Assembly: GCA_028875245.1 (NCBI GenBank)
Contig: JAPPEU010000060.1
Coordinates: 1 to 41,566 of the forward strand
Origin: Chloroflexota bacterium
GTDB taxonomy: Bacteria > Chloroflexota > Anaerolineae > Aggregatilineales > Phototrophicaceae
Length of the DNA: 41,566 nucleotides
Direction: 5' to 3'
The notes below the pieces were generated by a model, which was not told where the DNA came from, did not search any database, and saw only the letters and a program-made list of their open reading frames with translations. A program made the translations under genes and the position numbers. Positions 8,652 to 17,368 of the stretch are shown here, in pieces; within the stretch, counting starts at the first letter, position 1, and every line of letters begins with the position of its first letter.

Positions 8652-9629
8652 ATGATCTGGTACATCGCGCGGCGCATCGTTTATCTGATTCCGACGCTGC
8701 TGATCGTGTCGATGATTGCCTTTTTGGTGATTCAATTGCCGCCCGGCGACTTCCTGGCCTCCCTCATCAGCAAAGCCGAAGAGACAATTGATCAAGCCCA
8801 GGTGGACGCATTGCGCGAACGCTACGGCCTTGATGAGCCGATTTATGTGCAGTATTGGAAGTGGATCAGCGGCATCGTCACCCGAGGCGACTTTGGAGAC
8901 TCCTTCGAATGGAATCGGCCAGTCAGCGATTTGATCTGGGAGCGCCTGGGCTTGACGATGGTCATTTCCTTATTCACGCTGGCCTTCGTCTGGATTGTTT
9001 CCATACCCATCGGCATTTATTCGGCCGTCAAGAAATACACCATTGGCGATTATGTGGTGACCGTCATCGGTTTCATCGGGCTGGCGATTCCCAATTTTCT
9101 GCTGGCGCTGGTGCTGATGTATATCGCTTTCCGCTATTTCGGGCAGAGCGTCGGCGGTTTGTTCTCGCCGGATTTCATAGACGCCCCGTGGTCGCTCGAC
9201 CGCGTGCTCGATTTGCTCAGCCATTTGTGGCTGCCGGTGATCATCTTGGGCACGGCGGGCACGGCCGCCCTGATCCGCGTCATGCGCGCCAACCTGCTGG
9301 ATGAATTATCCAAGCTCTATGTCGACGCGGCCCGCGCGCGCGGCTTGTCCGAATTGAAGCTGCTATTCAAGTATCCTGTGCGGGTGGCTCTCAATCCCCT
9401 GGTGAGCGCCCTGGCCTGGGTCTTCCCGGCGCTGGTCTCCGGCTCAGCCATCACATCAATTGTCTTGAACTTGCAGACCACCGGCCCGCTGCTCTATCGC
9501 TCGCTGCAAGCCCAGGACATGTATCTCGCCGGCAGCCTGATTCTGCTAGTCAGCGTTCTCACGATTATTGGTACGCTCGTGTCAGATATTCTACTGGCAT
9601 GGCTCGATCCCAGGATTCAACTTCAGTGA
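8652..9629 (+). CDS. ABC permease, DppB/OppB type
   Basis: A 325-residue inner-membrane permease with the usual DppB plan: TM1 (YLIPTLLIVSMIAFLVIQL), a periplasmic segment, then five further membrane spans. The cytoplasmic EAA loop that docks the ATPase is visible as DAARARGLSELKLLFKYPVR, about residues 220-240. The C-terminus DILLAWLDPRIQLQ is typical of the family. GGAG lies about 9 bases before the ATG. It overlaps the next permease start and should form a heterodimeric channel with it. Confidence 0.93.
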   Translation: MIWYIARRIVYLIPTLLIVSMIAFLVIQLPPGDFLASLISKAEETIDQAQVDALRERYGLDEPIYVQYWKWISGIVTRGDFGDSFEWNRPVSDLIWERLGLTMVISLFTLAFVWIVSIPIGIYSAVKKYTIGDYVVTVIGFIGLAIPNFLLALVLMYIAFRYFGQSVGGLFSPDFIDAPWSLDRVLDLLSHLWLPVIILGTAGTAALIRVMRANLLDELSKLYVDAARARGLSELKLLFKYPVRVALNPLVSALAWVFPALVSGSAITSIVLNLQTTGPLLYRSLQAQDMYLAGSLILLVSVLTIIGTLVSDILLAWLDPRIQLQ

Positions 9630-10777
9630 CCGAGCAGCCGATTCAATCCCCCGATGACGCGTGGTTTGAGCCTTCAGCGGCCGAGCGGCGGGTCGTCGTT
9701 GCCAATCAGTGGCAATTGATCTGGTGGAAGTTCCGCAAACACCGGCTGGCGATGTTGGCCGGGCTGGTCACCTTTTTCTTGTATGGGGTGGCGCTGCTGG
9801 CCGAGATCTTCGCGCCCTATTCGGCCGGCGCCTATAGCGCCGCGCATACCTATATGCCGCCGCCCAGAATTCAGTTTTTTCAAGATACCGAAGCCGGCCC
9901 CCGCTTTTATCCTCATGTCAAGGGCTTCAAGGTGCAGGTAGACCCCGATTCTTTCAAGCGCACCTACGTCGTTGACGAGACGGTCGCCTATCCGATTGGC
10001 TTGTTCGTCCGCGGCGAGGAATATGAGTTGTGGGGGCTGTTCAAGCTGGATCTGCATCTGGTCGGCGCGGCGGAATACGGCGACCCCGTTTATCTCCTGG
10101 GCACCGATCGACTGGGGCGCGACGTGCTGAGCAGAACGATCTACGGCACGCGGGTGTCGATGTCGGTCGGCTTGGTCGGCGTCGGTTTGAGCTTGCTGCT
10201 CGGTGTAATACTGGGCGGCATCTCTGGCTACTACGGCGGCCTGATCGACAATTTGATCCAGCGCACCATCGAGATTCTGCGCTCACTGCCGACGATACCG
10301 CTCTGGATGGGTCTATCAGCCGCCATCCCGCTGACCTGGCCGCCCGTGCGCGTCTATTTTGCCATCACCGTGCTTCTCTCCTTGATCGGATGGACGGCTT
10401 TGGCCAGGGAGGTGCGCGGGCGCTTTCTTTCGCTGAAGACCGAAGATTTCGTCATCGCGGCCCGGCTGGATGGCGTGCGCGAGCTGCAGATCATTCTGCG
10501 GCACATGGCGCCTTCAATGACGAGCCATATCATCGCCTCCGTCACGCTGGCGATACCGGGCATGATCCTGGCGGAGACAGCTTTGAGTTTCCTGGGCATC
10601 GGCCTGCGACCGCCGGTGGTCAGCTGGGGCGTGCTGCTGCAGGAGGCGCAGAATGTCCGCTCCATTGCCACGGCGCCCTGGCTTTTGTTCCCGGGCATCG
10701 CCGTCGTCACTGCTGTATTGGCGATGAACTTTTTGGGAGACGGTTTGAGAGATGCGGCCGATCCATACCAAGCCTGA
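9599..10777 (+). CDS. ABC permease, DppC/OppC type, with enlarged extracytoplasmic loop
   Basis: A permease of up to 392 residues, partner of the DppB-type protein before it. The N-terminal cytoplasmic tail and TM1 (MLAGLVTFFLYGVALLAEIF) are followed by an unusually long segment of about 90 residues before the conserved LGTDRLGRDVLSR motif. Most DppC proteins are about 300 residues, so this insertion explains the length. The EAA loop is DFVIAARLDGVRELQIILRH. ATG 9599 overlaps the upstream gene by 31 bp and has no clear ribosome-binding site; GTG at 9626, whose GTGA overlaps the upstream stop and has AGGA about 10 bases before it, is an equally good start. The membrane core and partner assignment are secure. 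Confidence 0.9.
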   Translation: MARSQDSTSVTEQPIQSPDDAWFEPSAAERRVVVANQWQLIWWKFRKHRLAMLAGLVTFFLYGVALLAEIFAPYSAGAYSAAHTYMPPPRIQFFQDTEAGPRFYPHVKGFKVQVDPDSFKRTYVVDETVAYPIGLFVRGEEYELWGLFKLDLHLVGAAEYGDPVYLLGTDRLGRDVLSRTIYGTRVSMSVGLVGVGLSLLLGVILGGISGYYGGLIDNLIQRTIEILRSLPTIPLWMGLSAAIPLTWPPVRVYFAITVLLSLIGWTALAREVRGRFLSLKTEDFVIAARLDGVRELQIILRHMAPSMTSHIIASVTLAIPGMILAETALSFLGIGLRPPVVSWGVLLQEAQNVRSIATAPWLLFPGIAVVTAVLAMNFLGDGLRDAADPYQA

Positions 10778-10784
10778 GGCCAGC

Positions 10785-11822
10785 ATGCCCGACGATAATG
10801 AAACCTTGCTCGACGTCAGGGACCTGAAGACGCATTTCTTCACCGATGAAGGCGTCGTCAAGGCGGTTGATGGCGTCAACCTGTCTCTGAAGCGCGGGCA
10901 GACCCTTTGCGTCGTTGGTGAATCGGGTTGCGGCAAGTCGGTGACCGCGCGTTCGATACTGCGCATCGTCCCGGCGCCGGGGCGGATCGTCTCCGGCGAG
11001 ATCAGCTTTCGGCAGCGGCATGGGGACAGGATTGACCTGGCGCGGATGAACCCCCGAGGGCGCGATATTCGCAACATTCGCGGTCGGGAAATCAGCATGA
11101 TATTCCAGGAGCCTATGTCCTCCCTGAGCCCTGTGCATACGATTGGCAGTCAAATTATGGAGGCCATCTTGCTCCACCTGCCGGTCAGCAAGGCGGAAGC
11201 TCGCAAACGCGCCGTTTCTTTGCTCGATCTGGTCGCTATTCCACGGGCGAGCGAACAGCTGGACGCCTATTCCTTTGAGCTCTCCGGCGGAATGCGCCAG
11301 CGGGCGATGATCGCGATCGCCCTGGCCTGCGAGCCGCAATTGCTGATCGCCGATGAACCGACAACCGCATTGGATGTGACGACGCAGGCAAATATCCTCG
11401 ACCTGATACGGGAGCTGCAAGAAGACAGCGGCATGTCGGTGCTCTTCATCACGCATGACCTTGGCGTGGTCGCCGAAATCGCCGATGAGGTAGTCGTGAT
11501 GTATCTGGGGCGCGATGTGGAAAGTGGGGATGTCGATACCATCTTTCATAATCCCAAGCATCCTTATACGCGCGCCCTGCTCCAGTCCATTCCACGTTAT
11601 GACAGTCGCGCGGGAGAGCGGCTCTATTCCTTGAAAGGGACGGTTCCGCATCCCTTTTACCGCCCGGCCGGTTGTCCCTTTCACCCGCGCTGTGATGATT
11701 TCATCGCCGGCCAATGCAATGCCAATGACCCGCAGCGCTACAACTTCAGCGCGGGACACAGTGTCCGCTGCCTGCTGTATGTGGCGGATGATGATAGATC
11801 TCTCAGGGACTTGCCAACTTGA
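10785..11822 (+). CDS. ABC transporter ATPase, OppD/DppD type
   Basis: A 345-residue ATPase that powers the permease pair. Walker A is GESGCGKS (45-52), the signature is [12 protein letters not shown], and Walker B is [12 protein letters not shown] with the switch His in ITHDLG. The C-terminal oligopeptide-transporter extension is present with its Cys cluster ([12 protein letters not shown]). ATG 10785 has GAGG 5 bases upstream and starts 8 bases after the DppC stop; an ATG at 10752 is in frame but worse placed. The 3' end overlaps the next ATPase by 4 bases. Confidence 0.92.
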   Translation: MPDDNETLLDVRDLKTHFFTDEGVVKAVDGVNLSLKRGQTLCVVGESGCGKSVTARSILRIVPAPGRIVSGEISFRQRHGDRIDLARMNPRGRDIRNIRGREISMIFQEPMSSLSPVHTIGSQIMEAILLHLPVSKAEARKRAVSLLDLVAIPRASEQLDAYSFELSGGMRQRAMIAIALACEPQLLIADEPTTALDVTTQANILDLIRELQEDSGMSVLFITHDLGVVAEIADEVVVMYLGRDVESGDVDTIFHNPKHPYTRALLQSIPRYDSRAGERLYSLKGTVPHPFYRPAGCPFHPRCDDFIAGQCNANDPQRYNFSAGHSVRCLLYVADDDRSLRDLPT

Positions 11823-12940
11823 ATATGGATACTGAAATCAAGCCGCCAACTGAAAGCAGCCGTCCCTTATTGGACGTGCGCAATCTTCACATGCGCTTCC
11901 CAATCAGGCGGGGCATGTTTCGTCGCACGGTCGGTTTCGTCAAAGCGGTCAATGATGTCAGCTTCAGCATCCGGCTCGGGGAAACCTTAAGCCTGGTGGG
12001 CGAATCCGGCTGCGGCAAGACCACCACCGGCCGCTGCATTGCGCGCGTTTACAACCCCAGCTCCGGCAGTATTCATTATCAGGCCGACGAGGGGGAGAGC
12101 GTTGATCTGGCGCAGCTCGACAGTCGTGAACTGCGGCCTTACCGGCGCCAAATCCGGATGATCTTTCAGGACCCGTTTTCCTCGCTCAATCCGCGCCTCC
12201 CGATACTTCAGATTGTCGGCGAGTCGCTCAAGGCCAATCGCATCGCCAGGGGGTCGGAACTTGAAGACCGGGTGGCCGCCCTCTTGAAACGCGTCGGTTT
12301 GCGCCACGAGTATATTCGGCGCTATCCACATGCTTTCAGCGGCGGCGAACGCCAGCGAATCGGCATTGCGCGCGCTTTGGCGCTGAACCCCAAGCTGATC
12401 GTCGCCGATGAGGCCGTATCCGCCCTGGATGTATCGGTGCAGGCGCAAATCCTCAATCTCATGCAGGATCTGCAGGAAGAGTTCAACCTGACCTATCTGT
12501 TCATCGCGCATGATCTGAGCGTCGTCGAGCATATCAGCCATCGCGTCGCCGTGATGTATGTCGGCAAAATCGTCGAGCTGGCGAGTACCGACGCGCTCTT
12601 CAGGAGTCCGCTGCACCCGTACACCGAGGCCCTGCTTTCGGCCGTGCCTAAACCCGACCCGCGTCTGCGGAATAGCGGCGTGCGAATCCGGCTGGAGGGC
12701 GAAGTCGCCGACCCGAGCAACCCCCCAAGCGGCTGTTATTTTCATCCCCGCTGCCCTTACGCGCAGGACCGCTGTCGACACGAAGAACCGGCCGCCCGCC
12801 AAATCAGGCATGACCATTGGGTGGCCTGCCACTTCGCGGAAGAACTGGAACTCCGCGGCTTCGAGGCGATCGGATCGACGCCGGACGTGCGCCAAGCGCG
12901 CGCAAGGGCGCAACCCAGCAGAAAGGTCCCGAAGACATGA
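11819..12940 (+). CDS. ABC transporter ATPase, OppF/DppF type
   Basis: A 373-residue ATPase, the second half of the DppD/DppF heterodimer. Walker A GESGCGKT (61-68), signature [12 protein letters not shown], Walker [13 protein letters not shown] and the switch segment IAHDLS are all present. The C-terminal family extension includes [15 protein letters not shown]. The proposed start is TTG at 11819, forming a TTGA overlap with the preceding stop, with AGGGA 9 bases upstream; ATG 11825 is the alternative. It ends in an ATGA overlap with the next gene, which argues for translational coupling. Confidence 0.92.
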   Translation: MNMDTEIKPPTESSRPLLDVRNLHMRFPIRRGMFRRTVGFVKAVNDVSFSIRLGETLSLVGESGCGKTTTGRCIARVYNPSSGSIHYQADEGESVDLAQLDSRELRPYRRQIRMIFQDPFSSLNPRLPILQIVGESLKANRIARGSELEDRVAALLKRVGLRHEYIRRYPHAFSGGERQRIGIARALALNPKLIVADEAVSALDVSVQAQILNLMQDLQEEFNLTYLFIAHDLSVVEHISHRVAVMYVGKIVELASTDALFRSPLHPYTEALLSAVPKPDPRLRNSGVRIRLEGEVADPSNPPSGCYFHPRCPYAQDRCRHEEPAARQIRHDHWVACHFAEELELRGFEAIGSTPDVRQARARAQPSRKVPKT

Positions 12941-15018
12941 TAGAACCGGCCGATCTCTTCCCGCAAGCCAGCGCTGCGTCCCCGCCGCTCTATTACGATT
13001 CGGCGGTCCATTTGGTCGCCAACAGCATCGACAACGGCGTCTTTCATTCAGCCTGGATGTCGGCGGAGTACGCTGTCGCCCTGGTTGAGCGTGGTTCAGC
13101 GGCGGAAATCGAACGGGCGGAAGCGGTACTCGCCGCCGTGCTGACCTGCCAGGATACAGACCCGCGTTCGCCCCATCAGGGCAACTTCAGGTGGGAGCAT
13201 GAGGACCCGGCGGTGGAGGACTTAAACGCCGTGCAATTCGTGCTGGTTCGGCTGATTCCGCTGCTGCTGGCCCGCTCGGATCGCCTGTCCGCGCCGCTTG
13301 TCGAGCGCATAAAAGCGCGCATCCGCCTGGGCCTGGACGCAATCCGCCGCATCGACGTCTCGCCGATCTATTCGAATATCGTCGCCCAGGATATCGCCAA
13401 TTCGATTCTGGGCGGTCAGTTGTTGAACGCGCCAGAATACAGCCGGCGCGGCCTGGCGAAACTGCGCGCCTGGCAGGCGATCATCGACAAGAGCGGCATC
13501 CCGCATGAATACAACAGCCCGAGCTATTCCTTTGTGTGCATTGAGGCGCTGCACAAAATCGTCATATTATCCACGCTGCCGAAGGCTTGCGCGCTCGCTC
13601 GGTTGATCATCAGCCGCATCGGATTAAGCCTCGCCCTGCGCATACATCCGGAGATGGGCCGTCTGGCGCCGCCGCATTGCCGCGCCTATTATCCGCAGCT
13701 GACCTTTGAATCGCCGCCGGAAGCCGCCATTTTGGGGGCGATGATTGCCGAGGGCAAGCTGCCCGCCTGGCTTGAGACCGTTCAAGAGAATCGGCCGACG
13801 CCGATGATGGTGAGCGAGACTTCCGATGTCGAGGCCGGCGTCGTCATCAGCAGTTATCTGGACGCCGATTTCAGCTTGGGTGTGGCTTCTCAAGAACTGG
13901 CGACGCAGTCAAATCGCTTCATCAGCAACCAGTCCAATGTCTTTTCGATCCACTACACAAAAGAAGGCGCGCCCAGGCCGGGCGTCGTTTTCTCCCGTTA
14001 TTTGATCAACGACAAGTGGCTTGGCGACTACCGCACGACGCCATCGCGAACCAGCGACCATGTTTTCCGCGATGAAGGCAGTTTCCGCGGCGCGCAAGCC
14101 GGCCCGCGCGCGATCGGCTTATATACATCGCCCGAATTGGATGCCTGGTCTCGCTGTTCAAGCGCCAAAGCCGTCTTGATCTGGAATCGCGCCGAAGATG
14201 TGGATGAAATATGGATAGATGACGCGCCCATCCGCGAGCTGCCGATTGATGTCCCCGAGCGCTCGGTCATCGTGCTTGGCTGCGGGAATGTCTACATTCT
14301 TGTTCGTCCGCTCCAACGCAGCAAGCTGGGCTTGGAAGCGCCTGTTCGCATCGTGGAGCATCGCGGCTGCCTGGTGATTGAGATGTACAACTACCTCGGA
14401 CCGGCCAAGACATTCTGGGAGCTCGCCAATCCGGGCGCGTTTTTCCAGGGCGGCGTCCGCAACGGGTTCTTTGTTGAGGTCCTGCGGCGCGATCAATTTG
14501 GCAGCGGCAAAGATGTTGTTGCTGCCTTTGGGCGCGGGCGACTGCTTGAAGAATGCGATGAGGCCTGTACCTTTGACGGCGACAATCAGCGGAACTGGCG
14601 CCTGGCCTATCGCGACGAGGCGCATGAGCTTGGCATAGAGGTCGATACGATGCGCTGGGCGATTCAGCGCCGCTGGGCGGATGGCGCGGATCTGGGCTTC
14701 CCGATGCTGGCTTCCCCGGTCGCGGTTCAGGCTCGCTCGGGCCTTATCGAGCTGGGCGATGCGCGCTTGCGCTGTGGAAGCCATGCCGCCTGGCTGCTTG
14801 GCCTGCCAAATGCTGATCTGTGGGTCGGCGCTTATCATGGACCCGAGGCAGCGCCATTTACGCTTGAGCTGCCGCCGGGGCGAGTTCATATTGAACGTAT
14901 GGAAGCGGGCCTGGTGGTTTGGGATAGCGGACATGTTGTCATTGAAGCTCTGGGGCTGCAAAGCGCGCCTGAGGTGGTCGGCGCCAAAAGCGTCAGCCTG
15001 GGCCCGCCAGCGTCATGA
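12937..15018 (+). CDS. Unknown 693-aa protein, possible alpha/alpha-toroid glycan enzyme
   Basis: I do not recognise this protein with certainty. The first ~330 residues are helix-rich with repeated hydrophobic helices (for example [15 protein letters not shown] and [16 protein letters not shown]) and contain [16 protein letters not shown] near residue 189, a kind of motif seen in (alpha/alpha)6-toroid proteins that handle glycans. The C-terminal part is beta-rich (for example [16 protein letters not shown]), as in the beta-sandwich half of toroid-type polysaccharide lyases. There is no signal peptide. The ATG at 12937 overlaps the ATPase stop as ATGA, so it is translationally coupled to the transporter, and a sugar oxidoreductase and isomerase follow. 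A cytoplasmic enzyme acting on the imported oligosaccharide is the best inference; the exact activity is unknown. Confidence 0.78.
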   Translation: MIEPADLFPQASAASPPLYYDSAVHLVANSIDNGVFHSAWMSAEYAVALVERGSAAEIERAEAVLAAVLTCQDTDPRSPHQGNFRWEHEDPAVEDLNAVQFVLVRLIPLLLARSDRLSAPLVERIKARIRLGLDAIRRIDVSPIYSNIVAQDIANSILGGQLLNAPEYSRRGLAKLRAWQAIIDKSGIPHEYNSPSYSFVCIEALHKIVILSTLPKACALARLIISRIGLSLALRIHPEMGRLAPPHCRAYYPQLTFESPPEAAILGAMIAEGKLPAWLETVQENRPTPMMVSETSDVEAGVVISSYLDADFSLGVASQELATQSNRFISNQSNVFSIHYTKEGAPRPGVVFSRYLINDKWLGDYRTTPSRTSDHVFRDEGSFRGAQAGPRAIGLYTSPELDAWSRCSSAKAVLIWNRAEDVDEIWIDDAPIRELPIDVPERSVIVLGCGNVYILVRPLQRSKLGLEAPVRIVEHRGCLVIEMYNYLGPAKTFWELANPGAFFQGGVRNGFFVEVLRRDQFGSGKDVVAAFGRGRLLEECDEACTFDGDNQRNWRLAYRDEAHELGIEVDTMRWAIQRRWADGADLGFPMLASPVAVQARSGLIELGDARLRCGSHAAWLLGLPNADLWVGAYHGPEAAPFTLELPPGRVHIERMEAGLVVWDSGHVVIEALGLQSAPEVVGAKSVSLGPPAS

Positions 15019-15032
15019 CCGCGGGTGTTCTC

Positions 15033-15186
15033 AGTAAAACCAAGTAAGTAATTGAAATCTTACAATTAGAAGACCTGTAGGGGCGTTTCGCTGAAACGCC
15101 CGAAAAATGGAAACACCTTATTTGGCTTTCTCCGCGCTCTCCGCGTTCTCTGTAGTTCATTTTTTGCGCGACTTACTTGCACTTAC
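15033..15186 (+). repeat. 155-bp repeat, copy A (inverted partner at 21481-21635)
   Basis: This block matches the reverse complement of 21481-21635 with 8 substitutions and one single-base indel that I can count (about 94% identity). It contains the perfect palindrome GGGCGTTTC-GCT-GAAACGCCC (15081-15101) and ends in ACTTACTTGCACTTAC, while AAGTAAGT occurs near its start (15042-15049), giving short terminal inverted repeats. It lies just upstream of the Gfo/Idh gene. Confidence 0.88.
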
Positions 15187-15277
15187 TTCTGGTGATTTAC
15201 AGCGGGCTGGGCTAGAATTCACCCGCTCAAATAATGAGTCTGACCAAGTCCATTTTAGCATCGCATCGAGGGTAATC

Positions 15278-16480
15278 ATGGGCGCTCAGCAGAATGAGGA
15301 AGGCATGACAGATAGCCCGGTCAGAATCGGCATCGCTGGCATTGGCAATATGGGGAAGGCGCATGTCAAGCATGTCATCGATTTGCCGAACACCGAACTT
15401 GCCGCCGTCTGTGACAATAACAAGGATCGCTTCCAAACCGCCTTCGCCCATGAGGCCGCCGCGGAAAACGAAGACGCCGCCCCCGATTATGCCCGGATCG
15501 TCGCCGATGCCGCGCAATTCACAGATTATCAGAGCATGCTCAATGCGGCCGACCTGGACGCGGTCCTCATCGCCACGCCGCATTACGACCATCCGGATAT
15601 GAGCCTGCTGGCATTCGAGCGCGGCTTGCATGTTCTCGTCGAGAAGCCGATCGCCGTGCACGTCAAAGAAGCGGAACGTATGCTCGCTGGTTATAAATCG
15701 GCCAAAGCGCGCCACCCGGAGCTGGTTTTCGCCGCCATGTTCATGCAGCGCACCTGGGGCCATTGGCGCAAGATCAAGGCCCTGGTCGAGAGCGGCGAAT
15801 TGGGCCAGTTGATCCGCTGCACCTGGATCATCACCGATTGGTTCCGCACCCAGCAGTATTATGACAGCGGCGGCTGGCGCGCGACCTGGAGCGGCGAAGG
15901 CGGTGGCGTGCTTATGAACCAATGTCCGCATAATCTGGATTTGTATCAGTGGATCCTGGGCATGCCGGCGCGGGTTCAAGGCTTCGTCCGCTTTGGCAAG
16001 CATCATCGCATTGAAGTCGAAGACGAGGCGACCGCCTATTTCGAACATGCTGATGGCATGATCGGCCACTTCATCACCACAACCGGCGAATCGCCCGGCA
16101 GCAACCGGCTGGAGATCGCCGGTGAGAATGGCAAGCTGGTTTATCAAAGCGGCGAATTGGAATTGTATCGAAACGAGTGGTCGTCGATCAAACAGATACG
16201 CGAATCGGACGATGGCTTCAAGGCGGTGCCCTGCAAGCGTGAACTGCTAGACTATGAAGCGAAAACTTCGCACGGGCATGAGCGCATCATAGAGAATTTC
16301 GCCGACGCCATCCTGAATGGCACAGCTTTGATCGCGCCTGCGGAAGAGGGCCGGAATTCGATCGCTATCAACAACGCGATCATCTTGTCGGCGCATAAAC
16401 AAGGGATGGTCGAGCTGCCCTTTGACCCCGATGAATTCGCCGCCCTGCTCGAACAATATATCGCCGAGCCGCCGGCATAA
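15278..16480 (+). CDS. Gfo/Idh/MocA-family NAD(P)-dependent oxidoreductase
   Basis: A 400-residue sugar or cyclitol dehydrogenase-like protein. The Rossmann fold shows as IGIAGIGNMG (residues 17-26); the family EKP motif is VEKPIAV (121-127); the C-terminal domain has GGGVLMNQCPHNLDLYQW (208-225), where H218 would be the usual catalytic-region His. It likely oxidises, reduces or epimerises a sugar derivative released from the imported glycan. ATG 15278 has GAGGG 5 bases upstream; ATG 15305 has GAGG 5 bases upstream and is also possible, removing 9 residues. A 155-bp repeat separates it from the preceding gene, so it may have its own transcription start. The isomerase gene follows after 19 bp. 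Confidence 0.92.
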   Translation: MGAQQNEEGMTDSPVRIGIAGIGNMGKAHVKHVIDLPNTELAAVCDNNKDRFQTAFAHEAAAENEDAAPDYARIVADAAQFTDYQSMLNAADLDAVLIATPHYDHPDMSLLAFERGLHVLVEKPIAVHVKEAERMLAGYKSAKARHPELVFAAMFMQRTWGHWRKIKALVESGELGQLIRCTWIITDWFRTQQYYDSGGWRATWSGEGGGVLMNQCPHNLDLYQWILGMPARVQGFVRFGKHHRIEVEDEATAYFEHADGMIGHFITTTGESPGSNRLEIAGENGKLVYQSGELELYRNEWSSIKQIRESDDGFKAVPCKRELLDYEAKTSHGHERIIENFADAILNGTALIAPAEEGRNSIAINNAIILSAHKQGMVELPFDPDEFAALLEQYIAEPPA

Positions 16481-16499
16481 ATGTGAAACGGAGATTCTA

Positions 16500-17306
16500 A
16501 TGACACAACTTGCCGCGCAGCTCTTCACCATCCGCGATTTCACCAAGACGCAAGACGACTTCGCCGCCAGCATGGCGAAGATCCGCGCCATTGGCTATCG
16601 CGCTGTACAAATCTCAACGCTTGGCGACATTCCCGACGCCGCGGTCAAGCGCATTTGCGACGACAACGGCTTGACCATCTGCAATACACACGCCTCGGTG
16701 GAGCACCTTCAGAGCGACCCCGACGCCGTGATCGAGCAGCACCGGCTTTGGAACTGCCGCCACGTCGCCATCGGTGGCATGCCGCACCAATATCGCGACA
16801 GTGAGGCGGGATTCCGTCGTTTCGCCGAGATTGCCAATAAAATCGGCGAGACATTAGCCGCCGCCGGCCTCAGCTTCAGCTACCACAACCACAGCTTTGA
16901 GTTCATCAAATTCGGCGTCAAAAGCGGCTTGGCGCTCATCTTCGACGAGACCGATCCGCGTTATGTGCAGGCCGAGCTCGATACCTACTGGATTCAACAT
17001 GGCGGCGCCGACCCGATCGCCTGGATTGAGCGGATGAACGGACGCATGCCGGTCATCCACCTCAAAGACATGGTTATGCTGCCACCCCCCTCTAAATCTC
17101 CCCCCAATGAATTAGGGGGAGACTTGCGTCCGCAGCAGGCGATGGCGGAAGTCGGCGAGGGGAATATGAACTTCGCAGGCATTTTGGATGCTTGCAAGCG
17201 CATCGGCGTCGAGTGGTACGCGGTGGAGCAGGATATCTGCCAGCGCGACCCCTTCGAGAGCCTGGCCATCAGCCTTCGCAATCTGCGCGCGATGGGTTTG
17301 TCGTAG
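16500..17306 (+). CDS. Sugar phosphate isomerase/epimerase (AP-endonuclease 2-like TIM barrel)
   Basis: A 268-residue TIM-barrel protein of the xylose-isomerase-like superfamily. Metal-binding barrel residues are suggested by YHNHSFEF (about 129-136), ELDTYWIQHGG, VIHLKD and EVGEGNMNF, with AVEQD at the C-terminal strand. The ATG at 16500 has GGAG about 6 bases upstream and starts 19 bp after the Gfo/Idh stop; these two families often act together on sugar intermediates. Unusually, residues 194-211, between VIHLKDMVM and QQAMAEVGEG, are encoded by a C-rich palindromic element that looks intergenic in origin. The family normally has only a short loop here, so the gene carries an in-frame insertion; the loop position makes retained function plausible. 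Confidence 0.9.
   Translation: MTQLAAQLFTIRDFTKTQDDFAASMAKIRAIGYRAVQISTLGDIPDAAVKRICDDNGLTICNTHASVEHLQSDPDAVIEQHRLWNCRHVAIGGMPHQYRDSEAGFRRFAEIANKIGETLAAAGLSFSYHNHSFEFIKFGVKSGLALIFDETDPRYVQAELDTYWIQHGGADPIAWIERMNGRMPVIHLKDMVMLPPPSKSPPNELGGDLRPQQAMAEVGEGNMNFAGILDACKRIGVEWYAVEQDICQRDPFESLAISLRNLRAMGLS
17079..17132 (+). repeat. C-rich 'CTAAATC' hairpin element inserted in frame in a gene
   Basis: The stretch reads CCCCCCTCTAAATCTCCCCC, a short loop, then GGGGGAGACTT; TCTCCCCC (17097-17104) pairs with GGGGGAGA (17115-17122). It has the same order of parts as the intergenic element at 29968-30013 read on the other strand (CCCCCACCCTAAATCCCTCC, loop, GAGGGAGGGACTTT). Here it adds 54 bases (18 codons) without a stop. 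Confidence 0.75.
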
Positions 17307-17368
17307 TTTTAATCATTCCGCTGAGCGTAACTTACCGCCTCACGTAGAGACGTTTACAATTTTGCGAA

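Noticed and set aside
10707..11759. Open frame of 350 codons antisense to the OppD-type ATPase
   Set aside because: The plus strand has all ATPase motifs; the antisense frame shows none.
14158..14961. Open frame of 267 codons antisense to the unknown 693-aa protein
   Set aside because: The plus-strand gene is coupled to its neighbours and has better composition; the antisense product has no features.
15107..15277. N-terminal extension of the Gfo/Idh protein
   Set aside because: The in-frame codons from 15107 lie largely in the 155-bp repeat, and a good ribosome-binding site precedes ATG 15278.
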